From the NCBI GenBank assembly GCA_003343905.1, contig QAKI01000063.1:124001-188000 (forward strand): a stretch of 64,000 nt of DNA, in the 5' to 3' direction. Position numbers and translations under genes: made by a program. Shown piece after piece: positions 53,548 to 62,044 of this stretch. This stretch comes from Subdoligranulum variabile. GTDB taxonomy: Bacteria; Bacillota; Clostridia; Oscillospirales; Ruminococcaceae. A model generated the notes under the pieces. The model was not told the DNA's origin. It did no database searches and saw only the letters and a program-made list of their open reading frames with translations. Numbering within the stretch: position 1 is the first letter of the stretch; every line of letters starts with the position of its first letter.

Positions 53548-55869
53548 ATGAACAAGAGAGGGAAGTCGTGGCCGTTGTTCGTTGTGGCCCTTCTGATCGT
53601 CGTATTTTCCCTTACGGCCGTATTCGGCGTCAGCTATCAGTACGGCGATACTAAGAACGTCTATCTGAAAGGCGCTTCTGACATCCGCTTCGGTATCGAC
53701 ATTCGCGGCGGCGTGGACGTGACGTTCATGCCGGACGGCGATGTGGACGCCACGCCGGAACAGATGACGGCCGCGCAGACCGTTATCGAAGACCGTCTGG
53801 TGGGCCTTGGCATCACCGACTATGAAAGCTATGTAGACAGCAACAAGGACCGAATCATCGTCCGTTTCCCCTGGAAGACCGGGGAGGAGGACTTCGACCC
53901 CCAGACGGCTATTGAGGAGATCGGCACCACTGCCCAGATGGTCTTCCGCAAGGGCGATACCGCGGACGGGGAACAGATCCTTTCCGGCGAGGACGTGACC
54001 TCGGCCAACGCGGCTTACAGCGAGACGGAGGGCTGGGTCGTCCAGCTTCACTTCAGCAGCGAGGGCGCGCAGGCTTTTGCCGATGCGACCACCGAATTGG
54101 CGGCCAACGGCGGCACGATCTCCATCTGGCTGGATGACAAGAACATCTCCACGGCGACCGTGGAAAGCGCCATCACGGGCGGCGAAGCGATCATCCGCGG
54201 CAACTTCGACCAGGAGAGCGCCGCCACGCTGGCCAATCAGATCAATTCCGGTGCCCTGCCGTTCGCGCTTTCTGCGGAAAGCTATTCCACCATCAGCCCG
54301 ACGCTGGGCACCCAAAGCCTGGAAGTCATGACCCTGGCGGGCGTCGTGGCCTTTGCGCTGGTGGCGCTGCTGATGATCGTGCGCTACCGTCTGCCCGGTA
54401 CGATCGCTTCGATCTCCCTGCTGGGCCAGGTCTGCGCCACGCTGGCGATCGTTTCCGGCTATTTCAGCATTTTCCCGGGCTCTACGCTGACCCTGCCCGG
54501 TATCGCGGGTATCATCCTCGGTATCGGCATGGGCGTTGATGCCAATGTTATCACGGCGGAACGCATCAAGGAAGAACTTGCCAAGAACAAAACGCTGGAT
54601 GGCGCGGTCAAGAACGGCTTCAAGCTGGGCCTGTCCCCGATCATTGACGGCAACGTGACGGTCGTGATCGTCGCGGCGATCCTGATGGGCGCCTTTGGCC
54701 CCACGGACGGCTTCTGGGCCAAGGTGTTCAGCCCGATCTTCTTCTGGTTTGGACCCTCTACGGCGGGCACGATCTATTCCTTCGGCTTCACCTTGCTGAC
54801 CAGCGTGTTGCTGAACTTTGTGTTCGGCGTGTGGGCAACGCGCGTCATGATCCGCGGCGCCATCCACTGCAAGGCGCTGCGCAATCCCTGGCTGTACGGC
54901 GGCAAAAAAGAGGGCGGCGCGGTGTACAAGACCCCGTCGATCGACTTTGTCGGCAACCGCAAGAAGTTCTACGCCTTCACGGGCTGCATCATCGCCGCGA
55001 TCCTGGCGTTCAGCTGCGTGTTCGGTGTGAGCATGGATATTGAGTTCAAGGGCGGCTCGATGATCACGCTGGCCTATGAGGGCGACGCGGATCTGACTGC
55101 GCTTGAAACGACCGTTGAGGAATCGCTGGGCCAGAAGAACCTGACGCTGCAGACAGGCGCGGATATTTCCGGCGCACAGACGCTGACCATCACCCTGCCG
55201 GGCACCAGCACCCTCACCACCGAGCAGTTGGATGCCCTGCTGACTACGCTGAACGAACAGTACCCCGATAACCAGTTCGCCCAGAGCGAAGTCAGCAATG
55301 TGGATGCGACCATCGGCAACGAGTTCCTGCTCAAGAGCGTGGTGGCGCTGGTGGCGGCCTGCGTGCTGATCCTGCTGTATGTGGCCTACCGCTTCCGCCG
55401 TATCGGCGGCTGGCGCGCCGGCGTTACCGCCGTGGTGGCCCTTATGCACGACCTGCTGATCATCTTCGGCGCGTTCGTGGTGCTGCAGATCCCGCTAAAC
55501 GGCAACTTCATCGCAGCCATGCTGACGATCCTCGGCTATTCCATCAACGATACCGTGGTCATCTATGACCGTATCCGCGAGAACAGCGCGCTGTTCGGCA
55601 AGCGGCAGATGAACCTGAAAGAACTGGTCAACCTGTCGGTCAACCAGAGCTTCTCCCGTTCGATCATGACTTCCGTCACCACCTGCCTTGCCCTGGGCGT
55701 GGTCTGCGTGGTGTCGGTGGTGTATCGCCTGGACAGCATCTACACCTTTGCGCTGCCGCTGCTGTTCGGTCTGTTCAGCGGCGTGTACGGCACCATCTGC
55801 ATCGCCACGACGCTCTGGTACGACTGGAAAACGCACGGGAAGAAGCTGCCCGACAAAAAGAAAGCCTGA
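53548..55869 (+). CDS. secDF: Fused protein-export membrane protein SecD/SecF
   Basis: A 773-residue fusion that uses proton motive force to help SecYEG translocation. The SecD half has the conserved FGIDIRGGVDVTF and TM motifs GIILGIGMGVDANVIT; the SecF half begins near residue 460 with DFVGNRKKFYA, then DIEFKGGSMITL and LTILGYSINDTVVIYDRIREN. Twelve TM segments are expected. GGAGG lies just before ATG 53548. The fused form is common in Firmicutes. nrdR follows after 24 nt. Confidence 0.96.
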   Translation: MNKRGKSWPLFVVALLIVVFSLTAVFGVSYQYGDTKNVYLKGASDIRFGIDIRGGVDVTFMPDGDVDATPEQMTAAQTVIEDRLVGLGITDYESYVDSNKDRIIVRFPWKTGEEDFDPQTAIEEIGTTAQMVFRKGDTADGEQILSGEDVTSANAAYSETEGWVVQLHFSSEGAQAFADATTELAANGGTISIWLDDKNISTATVESAITGGEAIIRGNFDQESAATLANQINSGALPFALSAESYSTISPTLGTQSLEVMTLAGVVAFALVALLMIVRYRLPGTIASISLLGQVCATLAIVSGYFSIFPGSTLTLPGIAGIILGIGMGVDANVITAERIKEELAKNKTLDGAVKNGFKLGLSPIIDGNVTVVIVAAILMGAFGPTDGFWAKVFSPIFFWFGPSTAGTIYSFGFTLLTSVLLNFVFGVWATRVMIRGAIHCKALRNPWLYGGKKEGGAVYKTPSIDFVGNRKKFYAFTGCIIAAILAFSCVFGVSMDIEFKGGSMITLAYEGDADLTALETTVEESLGQKNLTLQTGADISGAQTLTITLPGTSTLTTEQLDALLTTLNEQYPDNQFAQSEVSNVDATIGNEFLLKSVVALVAACVLILLYVAYRFRRIGGWRAGVTAVVALMHDLLIIFGAFVVLQIPLNGNFIAAMLTILGYSINDTVVIYDRIRENSALFGKRQMNLKELVNLSVNQSFSRSIMTSVTTCLALGVVCVVSVVYRLDSIYTFALPLLFGLFSGVYGTICIATTLWYDWKTHGKKLPDKKKA

Positions 55870-55893
55870 CGTTTTTACGAGGAGGAAGTTTCT

Positions 55894-56367
55894 ATGAAAT
55901 GCCCATACTGCGGCGAAGTAGACTCCAAAGTCATTGATTCGCGCCCGACCGAGGACGGCGAAAAGATCCGCCGCCGCCGGGAGTGCCTGCACTGCAAAAA
56001 GCGCTTTACCACGTATGAGATCGTGGAGACGGTTCCTCTGATGGTCATTAAAAAGGATCATTCCAGAGAGGTGTTCGACCGCCAAAAGCTGCTCAACGGT
56101 ATGCTGCGCGCCTGTGAAAAGCGCCCGGTCAGTTACCAGCAGTTGGATGAGGCCGTCGGCCGCATCGAACAGCAGCTTCTCAACTCCTATGACCGCGAAG
56201 TCACGTCGATCCACATTGGGGATCTGGCGATGCAGGAGTTGAAGAAGATGGACGACGTGGCCTATGTCCGCTTTGCGTCGGTCTACCGCCAGTTCAGCGA
56301 CGTCAATACCTTTATGGAAGAATTGAAAGATATGCTGGGCAACCGCTCAAAGCCGTCCGAAAAATGA
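55894..56367 (+). CDS. nrdR: Transcriptional repressor NrdR
   Basis: NrdR represses ribonucleotide reductase genes in response to dATP/ATP. The 157-residue product has a zinc ribbon with C3, C6, C31 and C34, the arginine-rich KIRRRRECLHCKKRFTTYE segment, and an ATP-cone domain (about 48-140) with FDRQKLLNGMLRACEKRPV. CGAGGAGGAAG precedes the ATG. Its 3' end overlaps the convergent DUF4363 gene by 21 nt. Confidence 0.97.
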   Translation: MKCPYCGEVDSKVIDSRPTEDGEKIRRRRECLHCKKRFTTYEIVETVPLMVIKKDHSREVFDRQKLLNGMLRACEKRPVSYQQLDEAVGRIEQQLLNSYDREVTSIHIGDLAMQELKKMDDVAYVRFASVYRQFSDVNTFMEELKDMLGNRSKPSEK

Positions 56368-56715
56368 TTGCCGGATCTGCCGGGTCTGTTCGCGGGCCCG
56401 CGCAGCTTCCACAGAAAGGTCGGCGCGGTTGTCGGCGGTGGCATAATGCGGCAGCGTGGCAAGGGTCTGGTTGAGCTGATCGACCAGACTGCGCCGGATC
56501 ATCAGCAGCCAGATGGCACTGGCCTGCTGTGCGTAGTCCGCTGCATCGCGGAAAGCGGCTTCCGCCTGTGTGAACTCTCCCTGTTCCATGCAGGCGCAGG
56601 CGGCGGTGAGCTTCTGGTCCAACCGCTGTGTGCTGGTGTCCATGTAGACGCCCGCGCTGAACACGGCGGCCAGAAGCAGCAGCAACAGCCCTGCCGCGTA
56701 CCAGTTTCGTCTCAT
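56347..56715 (-). CDS. DUF4363 family membrane-anchored protein
   Basis: A 122-residue protein with one N-terminal membrane segment (about 6-24) and a helical extracytoplasmic part. The pattern CMEQGEFTQAEAAFRDAADY, then WLLMIRRSLVDQLNQTLATLPHYATAD, resembles the DUF4363 family of sporulating Clostridia. It is 11 nt after the DUF421 gene in the same orientation and likely co-transcribed with it. The exact function is unknown; sporulation linkage is inferred from context. Confidence 0.8.
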   Translation of the reverse strand: MRRNWYAAGLLLLLLAAVFSAGVYMDTSTQRLDQKLTAACACMEQGEFTQAEAAFRDAADYAQQASAIWLLMIRRSLVDQLNQTLATLPHYATADNRADLSVEAARAREQTRQIRQSFFGRL

Positions 56716-56726
56716 AATGGTTCCTT

Positions 56727-57377
56727 TCAGGACCGCCCGAAATGGGCGGTCCTTTTTTGTACCAGCAGCGTTTCTTTTCCGTTAGAGAGAAGAAGCAGGA
56801 CCTGCCGCCGTGCAAGCCGCCGTTCTTTCAGCAGGGCGTCCACCCATTGTTCGTCCAGATGCAGGGCGGCCAGGTTTTCCCGGAAAAGCGCGTCGTCCAC
56901 CAGAAGGGGCAGCATGGGGGCGGAACCTTCCGCCGGTTTGCGGGTGGCGGTGCTGATATGGCCGTTGGGTTCGACCACTGCCCACAAAACGTCGGCGGGG
57001 GAAAAGATATCCTTGCCGCGCAGCGCTTCGAGCAGGTCCCCGGCTGTGATGCGCAACTGGGGTAGGGCAGACTGGATGATCTCCCCGTTGCGGATGACGG
57101 TAACTGGCTTGCCGAACAGCAGACGGGCATAGGCCGGGTTCAGGCAGGCAAGGGTAGAACTGAAAATTTCCAGGACCGTCAGAAGCAGGATCAGCGCAAG
57201 GCTTGAAAAAAGCGGCAGGTCCGGCTCGTCGATGCAGATGGAAGCGACATTGGAGACCATCAGCGTCGTTACCAGTTCCGACGGCTGCAATTCCCCCAAC
57301 TGACGTTTGCCCATCAGGCGCAGCGCGGCGACCACCGCAATGTAGACTGCCACCGTGCGAAAAAGAGCAGAGATCAT
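56727..57377 (-). CDS. DUF421 (YetF-type) membrane protein
   Basis: A 216-residue protein with three hydrophobic segments in the first ~85 residues, including LRLMGKRQLGELQPSELVTTLMVSNVA, the DUF421 hallmark. Two small soluble domains follow, with PVTVIRNGEI, LRITAGDLLEALRGKDIFSPADVLWAVVEPNG. YetF/YdfS-type proteins occur in spore formers; some are produced in the forespore. GAGGAGG precedes the ATG on the minus strand. The gene is divergent from the ger operon, sharing a 71-nt gap. Confidence 0.9.
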   Translation of the reverse strand: MISALFRTVAVYIAVVAALRLMGKRQLGELQPSELVTTLMVSNVASICIDEPDLPLFSSLALILLLTVLEIFSSTLACLNPAYARLLFGKPVTVIRNGEIIQSALPQLRITAGDLLEALRGKDIFSPADVLWAVVEPNGHISTATRKPAEGSAPMLPLLVDDALFRENLAALHLDEQWVDALLKERRLARRQVLLLLSNGKETLLVQKRTAHFGRS

Positions 57378-57390
57378 GAGCGGTTCCTCC

Positions 57391-57419
57391 TCATATTTGG
57401 GACGTTTCTGGCAAGACTA
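57391..57419 (+). promoter_or_regulatory. Possible SigF/SigG-type promoter for the ger operon
   Basis: The stretch at 57410-57419 fits the forespore -10 pattern GGnnAnAHTR, and TCATA at 57391-57395 resembles the GYATA -35 with a spacing of 14 nt, slightly short. It lies 30 nt before the first ger gene. This is a weak match and an inference from context. Confidence 0.3.
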
Positions 57420-57448
57420 AGAGGGTAACAGAATGAGAGGAAAAGCCT

Positions 57449-58894
57449 ATGCAGGATATGAAGATCAGTCGGTCCCTGGCGGAAAACCTTCGTTATGTAA
57501 GAGAAAGTTTTGGTTCCTCCGGGGACTTCTATGCAAAGGAACTGACGATAAGCGGCGTGCCCTGTGCAATCGTGATGTTCACGGGCCTTTCATCGCCCGA
57601 AAAGCTCTGCCACCTTGCGCTGGACCTGCTGGACCACGACCTGTTTTTCCCAGACGGCAGCGACGGTCTGTGCGACTATCTGCTCAGCCAGAGCCGCGTG
57701 CCGTCGGAACCGAAGCCGGTCCGGGACTGGGAATCCTTTATAGAAATGATCAGCAACGGCATGACGCTGCTGCTGATCGACGGCTGTGACCGGGTGGTGG
57801 TTTTCTCCACGCAGGAAATGCCGCAGCGGTCGGTGAGTACCCCCACCGGGGAAGGCAATATGCGCGGCTCGCAGGAAGCGTTTACAGAACTGCTGCGCAA
57901 CAATCTGTCGCTGCTGCGGCGGCAGTTCCGTTCCGGCACGCTGGTGGCAGAGATCGCAACGTCCAAGACGCGCGCCAAGACGGAATACTGCCTTTGCTAT
58001 GACCGCGCGCTGGCCCCCAAGGAGACCGTGGACGCATTGCGCGCCCGGCTGGCCGAAGTGGAATTGCCGGTGCTGCTGGACAGCGCGTACTTTGCCTCTT
58101 TCCTGAAGCAGGACAAACTGAACCTGTTCCCGGCCGCAGCCTACACCGAACGCCCGGCCACAGCCTGCGCCCGCCTGTGTGAAGGAAAGGCCGTTGTGCT
58201 GGTTTCCGGCTGCCCCTATGCGCTGATCGTGCCCAGCTTTTTTGCCGAACATTTCGAGAGTCTGGACGACTATGCCTCCGGGGCGGTCTTTTCCGGCCTG
58301 ATCCGGTTGTTAAAGTATCTGGCGTTTTTGCTGGCCGTGTTCGGCCCCGGTTTCTATGTGATGGCGGTCGCCTTTGCGCCGGAGATCATCCCCATCCGGC
58401 TTTTGACAACGCTCGCACAGGCGGAACGCGCCACGCCGCTGCCGCCCATGCTGGAGATGCTGGGCGTCACCCTGTTGTTGGAGATCGTGCGTGAAGCAGG
58501 GCTGCGGGCGCCCCAGTCCATCGGCCATACCGTCAGCCTGGTGGGGGCGCTAATTCTGGGCGAAACCGCAGTTTCCGCCGGAATCGTCAGTATCCCGGTG
58601 CTGACGATGGCAGCCGCCGCGACCGTCGCAACGCTGGCGGTCCCGTCGCTCTATGAACAGACCATCATCTTCCGCTTTGGGGTGATCTTGCTGACCGGCT
58701 GTTTCGGTGTGCCGGGAATGGCCTGTTCGGCGCTGATCATTCTGGCTATGGCCTGCGGCAGCGAACCGTTCGGGTACGATTATCTCTACCCGCTGATGCC
58801 CTTGAGCCGCAAGACATGGCGCGACGGGTTCGTGCGCAGTATATGGTCGCGGCTCGCCAAACCGGGGGAGGTGATCGGGCACGATGAAACGTGA
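57449..58894 (+). CDS. Spore germination receptor subunit A (GerAA family)
   Basis: A 481-residue protein of the GerA family: a soluble N-terminal domain (about 1-285) and a C-terminal membrane domain with five or so segments. The conserved blocks are IPIRLLTTLAQAERATPLPP, LLEIVREAGLRAPQSIGHTV and GALILGETAVSAGIVS. With GerB and GerC it senses germinants in the spore inner membrane. GAGAGGAAAA precedes the ATG; the ATG at 57458 is a second option. It overlaps the next gene by 11 nt. Confidence 0.93.
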   Translation: MQDMKISRSLAENLRYVRESFGSSGDFYAKELTISGVPCAIVMFTGLSSPEKLCHLALDLLDHDLFFPDGSDGLCDYLLSQSRVPSEPKPVRDWESFIEMISNGMTLLLIDGCDRVVVFSTQEMPQRSVSTPTGEGNMRGSQEAFTELLRNNLSLLRRQFRSGTLVAEIATSKTRAKTEYCLCYDRALAPKETVDALRARLAEVELPVLLDSAYFASFLKQDKLNLFPAAAYTERPATACARLCEGKAVVLVSGCPYALIVPSFFAEHFESLDDYASGAVFSGLIRLLKYLAFLLAVFGPGFYVMAVAFAPEIIPIRLLTTLAQAERATPLPPMLEMLGVTLLLEIVREAGLRAPQSIGHTVSLVGALILGETAVSAGIVSIPVLTMAAAATVATLAVPSLYEQTIIFRFGVILLTGCFGVPGMACSALIILAMACGSEPFGYDYLYPLMPLSRKTWRDGFVRSIWSRLAKPGEVIGHDET

Positions 58895-59882
58895 CTGCCC
58901 AAGCCTGTTGGCGGCGCTGACCGTGAGCCTGCTGGTCAATGCCTTTCTGCATACACAGAGCGCCTACTGGCCCCGGGCAGGCGCGGCGGCTGCGCTGATC
59001 TGTGTGCCGGTCCTGGCCGGGGTGGGGTACCTGTTTTCGGTCGCCTGGCGGTGCGGCCCCAGTCCGCTGGCGCGGCTGGGGTTTACGGCGCTGCTGCTCT
59101 GTCTGTCGGTTCTGGAACTTCTGCGTTTCTGGCAGATGGTGCGGCGTTTATACCCCGGAACGGCGTCCCTGACGGTGGTTTGCCTGATGCTGTTGCTGCC
59201 GGTCCTGTATCTGCGCCGGGTATCCTCTTTGTCGCAGACGGCGCATGTGGTGCTCTGCCTGCTGGTGCTGGGCACCGGGTTCCTGTTGTTGACGGTTTTG
59301 CCGCTTCTGCATTTTACGAATTTACAGGCAGTCCCGCTGCAGGCGGATGATTATAAGGCGGCGGCTCAGGCGCAGTTGGTCCTGTACCCGGAGTATTTGC
59401 TGCCCGCCGTGTGGCCGAAGGAACGGCAGGGGCCGCGCTGCCCGCGGCTGCGGCTGGCGGCGATCGCGATCTGGTTTGATGTGGGGCTTCATCTGGTGCT
59501 GGAACTTTTTTACGGCGCCGCGATGCTGGACCGTATGGACCCGATCCATGCGGTGGCGCGCAGCGGTGCGCTGTCGATCTTCAACCGGCTGGAAAGCGTG
59601 CAGTTGATCCTCTGGATCATGGCCCTTACACTGAAACTGGCGCTGTATCTGTACGCCATGTCCCTGCTGCTCAGGCACAGCCGCCAAAGTGAAACATCGG
59701 TGCGGCTGGCGCATTTCCCGCTGTATTTTGGCGGTCTGTGGCTATTGTGCCTGCTGTTTCGCAGGACCAATCTGGAGCAGGCGGCAGGGGTACTCAATGC
59801 GGCCACCTGGCTGTTTGCGCTGCTGGTGGGGATGGGAGGTGCTGCCGTATGGCTTTGCCGAAAAATAAAGCGTGGCTGCTGA
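58884..59882 (+). CDS. Spore germination receptor subunit B (GerAB-like transporter)
   Basis: A 332-residue membrane protein with about ten hydrophobic segments, in the position of GerAB in a gerA-gerB-gerC operon. GerAB proteins have an amino-acid-permease (APC) fold and bind the germinant. The sequence is divergent and slightly shorter than the usual ~360 residues, so the call depends largely on context. It overlaps gerAA by 11 nt and the GerC-like gene by 34 nt. Confidence 0.75.
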   Translation: MKRDCPSLLAALTVSLLVNAFLHTQSAYWPRAGAAAALICVPVLAGVGYLFSVAWRCGPSPLARLGFTALLLCLSVLELLRFWQMVRRLYPGTASLTVVCLMLLLPVLYLRRVSSLSQTAHVVLCLLVLGTGFLLLTVLPLLHFTNLQAVPLQADDYKAAAQAQLVLYPEYLLPAVWPKERQGPRCPRLRLAAIAIWFDVGLHLVLELFYGAAMLDRMDPIHAVARSGALSIFNRLESVQLILWIMALTLKLALYLYAMSLLLRHSRQSETSVRLAHFPLYFGGLWLLCLLFRRTNLEQAAGVLNAATWLFALLVGMGGAAVWLCRKIKRGC

Positions 59883-60790
59883 AAGGGTGTTTGCTGGTGA
59901 GTCTGGTATTGAGCGGCTGCGGCGGGCAGGCGCTTTCGGAACGGGAGATCGTGCGCGGCGTCTTTTTCGCCGGGCAGGACGGCGGGTATTCCGCCTGCCT
60001 GGTGCTGGCCGATCAGGAAGCGGAATCGAATGCCGATACAGAGCATAAGATCGCGGCGGGGCAGGGCCAGACCCCGGCGCAGGCATTGCAGCGCGCCGAA
60101 GAAAGCCTGTACGGGGATGTCTATTATGGGCTGCTGGATCTGGCGGTCCTGCCTGCCGATTCCTCATGGCAGACGGCGCAGGAGATCGGCACGCTGCTGT
60201 ATGAGAACGCACAGCCCGCCCCGGAACTTGCGGTGTTTCTGCTGGGCGAAGAACCCGTCAAAAGCTGGGCGGAAGAGGGCAGCACGATATACCGCCGCCT
60301 GAAGGCCGTCGAGCAGACCGCGCAGGTGCATTGCGGCCTGCAGCAGCTTTTTACAAGCAGTGACATCTGCGCGGTCCCGGCACTTTCGGATGGTGCAGCG
60401 TATGATTTTGTGCTTCTGCCGCAGAATGGCGACGCGGTCCGCAGCAGCGGCATGACGGCCCAGTTGGCGGCCGTCCTTTGCGGCCAGACGACGCGGATGG
60501 AAGGGACGTTTGCCTTTGGCGCGGGCCGCTGCCGGGCACGGGCGCAGGTCACGATGGAGGGCAACCATGTACGGCTGCATCTGCGGGATGCGGAATTCCA
60601 GAGTCTGGACCCCGGCATGCAGGACATCGAAGCGGCGTTCTGCGGGGAACTGCAGCAGGCGTTCACGGAGTTGTGCCGCCAGGTGCAGGCGACCGGAACC
60701 GACCCGTTTTCTTTCCGCATATGGCAGTTCAGCACCTACGGAACGAACGCGGTGCCAGCGGAACCCGTATTGGACATTCTGATCGAGTAA
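59849..60790 (+). CDS. Spore germination lipoprotein (GerAC-like)
   Basis: A 313-residue lipoprotein whose lipobox LSGC lies about 24 residues from ATG 59849, which has GGGAGGTGC upstream. The mature part starts with a GGQALSEREIVRGVFFAGQD segment, similar to the GerAC N-terminal domain. The C-terminal domain contains two putative helices near AAFCGELQQAFTELCRQVQ and ends at DILIE. Shorter than typical GerAC (~370). The lipoprotein would be processed by LspA. Confidence 0.78.
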   Translation: MALPKNKAWLLKGCLLVSLVLSGCGGQALSEREIVRGVFFAGQDGGYSACLVLADQEAESNADTEHKIAAGQGQTPAQALQRAEESLYGDVYYGLLDLAVLPADSSWQTAQEIGTLLYENAQPAPELAVFLLGEEPVKSWAEEGSTIYRRLKAVEQTAQVHCGLQQLFTSSDICAVPALSDGAAYDFVLLPQNGDAVRSSGMTAQLAAVLCGQTTRMEGTFAFGAGRCRARAQVTMEGNHVRLHLRDAEFQSLDPGMQDIEAAFCGELQQAFTELCRQVQATGTDPFSFRIWQFSTYGTNAVPAEPVLDILIE

Positions 60791-60830
60791 CACAAAAGCG
60801 CCCTGCCGGAAAACGGCAGGGCGCTTTGTG
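60791..60830. terminator. Bidirectional terminator between the ger operon and the DHHW gene
   Basis: A 5-nt loop is flanked by GCGCCCTGCCG / CGGCAGGGCGC, extended by CACAAAA on one side and TTTGTG on the other with one bulge. It can serve the converging gerC-like (plus) and DHHW (minus) transcripts. Confidence 0.88.
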
Positions 60831-60840
60831 CTGTAGAATG

Positions 60841-62022
60841 TTAAGAAAGCGTAGAGGGACGGGAAATATAGATCAGGTTGGTGTCTGCGATGAAGGTCTG
60901 GAAATTGTACAGGATCAAAACCTCATCATAGCCTTCCTTTTCGATCGTGGAATCCAGCCCGTATTTGAAATTGCGGAAGTCCACGACGCCGATCTTGGCG
61001 TAATTCTCGGTCAGGTAGGGGATAAAGCTGTTGGCGTAGCTGTCCTTCACCACCAGAATACTGCCGGTGCCGTTGCCCTCAATGACGGAATAGCCATTGT
61101 TGCCGTCCAGGAAAGCGGCGTACATATCCCGCGTTTGGAACTTGTCGGTATTGATGAGGCTTTCGGTGGTCTGGGGCTCATACTGCGCTTCGCCGGTGAT
61201 CTGGTAGATCGTCATGGGATTTTCAAAGGGATAGTAGGTGATAGTGTCGTTCTCCACGTTCCACAGGCGGGTGGCGGAGTAGTGGGTGCCCTGGAAATCG
61301 TTGACCGTGACGGGTTCCATGGTGCTGCGGTCAAAGGGCGTCAGGCCCTTCAGGGCGCAGAACTGTTCATAGGCGCGGTACGCGCCGTTGGGGGTCCAGT
61401 GATGGTCGGTTTTGAAATAGAGGTATTCGTCCTTATAGGATGTGAAGGTGTCCCGCAGATCCAGCACCGCGGCGTTTTCCCCGACGCGGGCAAAGATCTG
61501 GTCCAGCATGGCGTTCTCGTCGATCATCGGCGCGCCAACGGGCAGCTCTTCGGGATAGATCACACTGGCGGACGGGGCCAGCAGGAACGTGACCTTGCCG
61601 GGGTACTGGGCGGCAAAGTTGGCAACCGCTTCGATGTTTTTGTCCATCTGCGCCTGGGTAGACTCCGGGACCGTGAAAAGCTTCGTGAACATCCAGTGGT
61701 CCTTGCCCAGCAGGATGCCGCCCTCTTCTACTTTCTGGAATGCGATCTCGTCCACCGCGCGCTGGGTGTTGATCCAGCCGTCGCGCAAAAGGAACTGGTC
61801 CTGCATCCAGGTGGAAAAGGCGCTCTGCCAACTGCCGTCCAGCAGGTCTTCCAGCCGGAAAGCGGGGAACTGGGCCGCGCGGCGGTTTTCCAGTTCAATC
61901 TGGGTGCGTTTGGGCCAGAAGATGTTGAGCAGCGTGATCCCGGCAAGAAGAAGCACACCCAGGCACAGCAGCGGATAGAAGGTGTGCCGCCCGGCTTTGC
62001 GGTAAACAACTTTATTTGTCAT
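60841..62022 (-). CDS. DHHW-family protein (extracytoplasmic, partner of MBOAT)
   Basis: A 393-residue protein with one N-terminal membrane segment (about 16-37) and an AlgX/DltD-like outside domain containing the eponymous TDHHWTPNGAY near residue 205, preceded by LLAPSASVIYP and followed by ILVVKDSYANSFIPYL with a Ser that fits an SGNH-type active site. Such proteins transfer acetyl groups to exported polymers using the MBOAT partner. The ATG at 62022 has GAAGGAAGGGA upstream. The MBOAT gene is 22 nt upstream. Confidence 0.88.
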   Translation of the reverse strand: MTNKVVYRKAGRHTFYPLLCLGVLLLAGITLLNIFWPKRTQIELENRRAAQFPAFRLEDLLDGSWQSAFSTWMQDQFLLRDGWINTQRAVDEIAFQKVEEGGILLGKDHWMFTKLFTVPESTQAQMDKNIEAVANFAAQYPGKVTFLLAPSASVIYPEELPVGAPMIDENAMLDQIFARVGENAAVLDLRDTFTSYKDEYLYFKTDHHWTPNGAYRAYEQFCALKGLTPFDRSTMEPVTVNDFQGTHYSATRLWNVENDTITYYPFENPMTIYQITGEAQYEPQTTESLINTDKFQTRDMYAAFLDGNNGYSVIEGNGTGSILVVKDSYANSFIPYLTENYAKIGVVDFRNFKYGLDSTIEKEGYDEVLILYNFQTFIADTNLIYISRPSTLS

Positions 62023-62044
62023 AGGCAAATCCCTTCCTTCCGTA

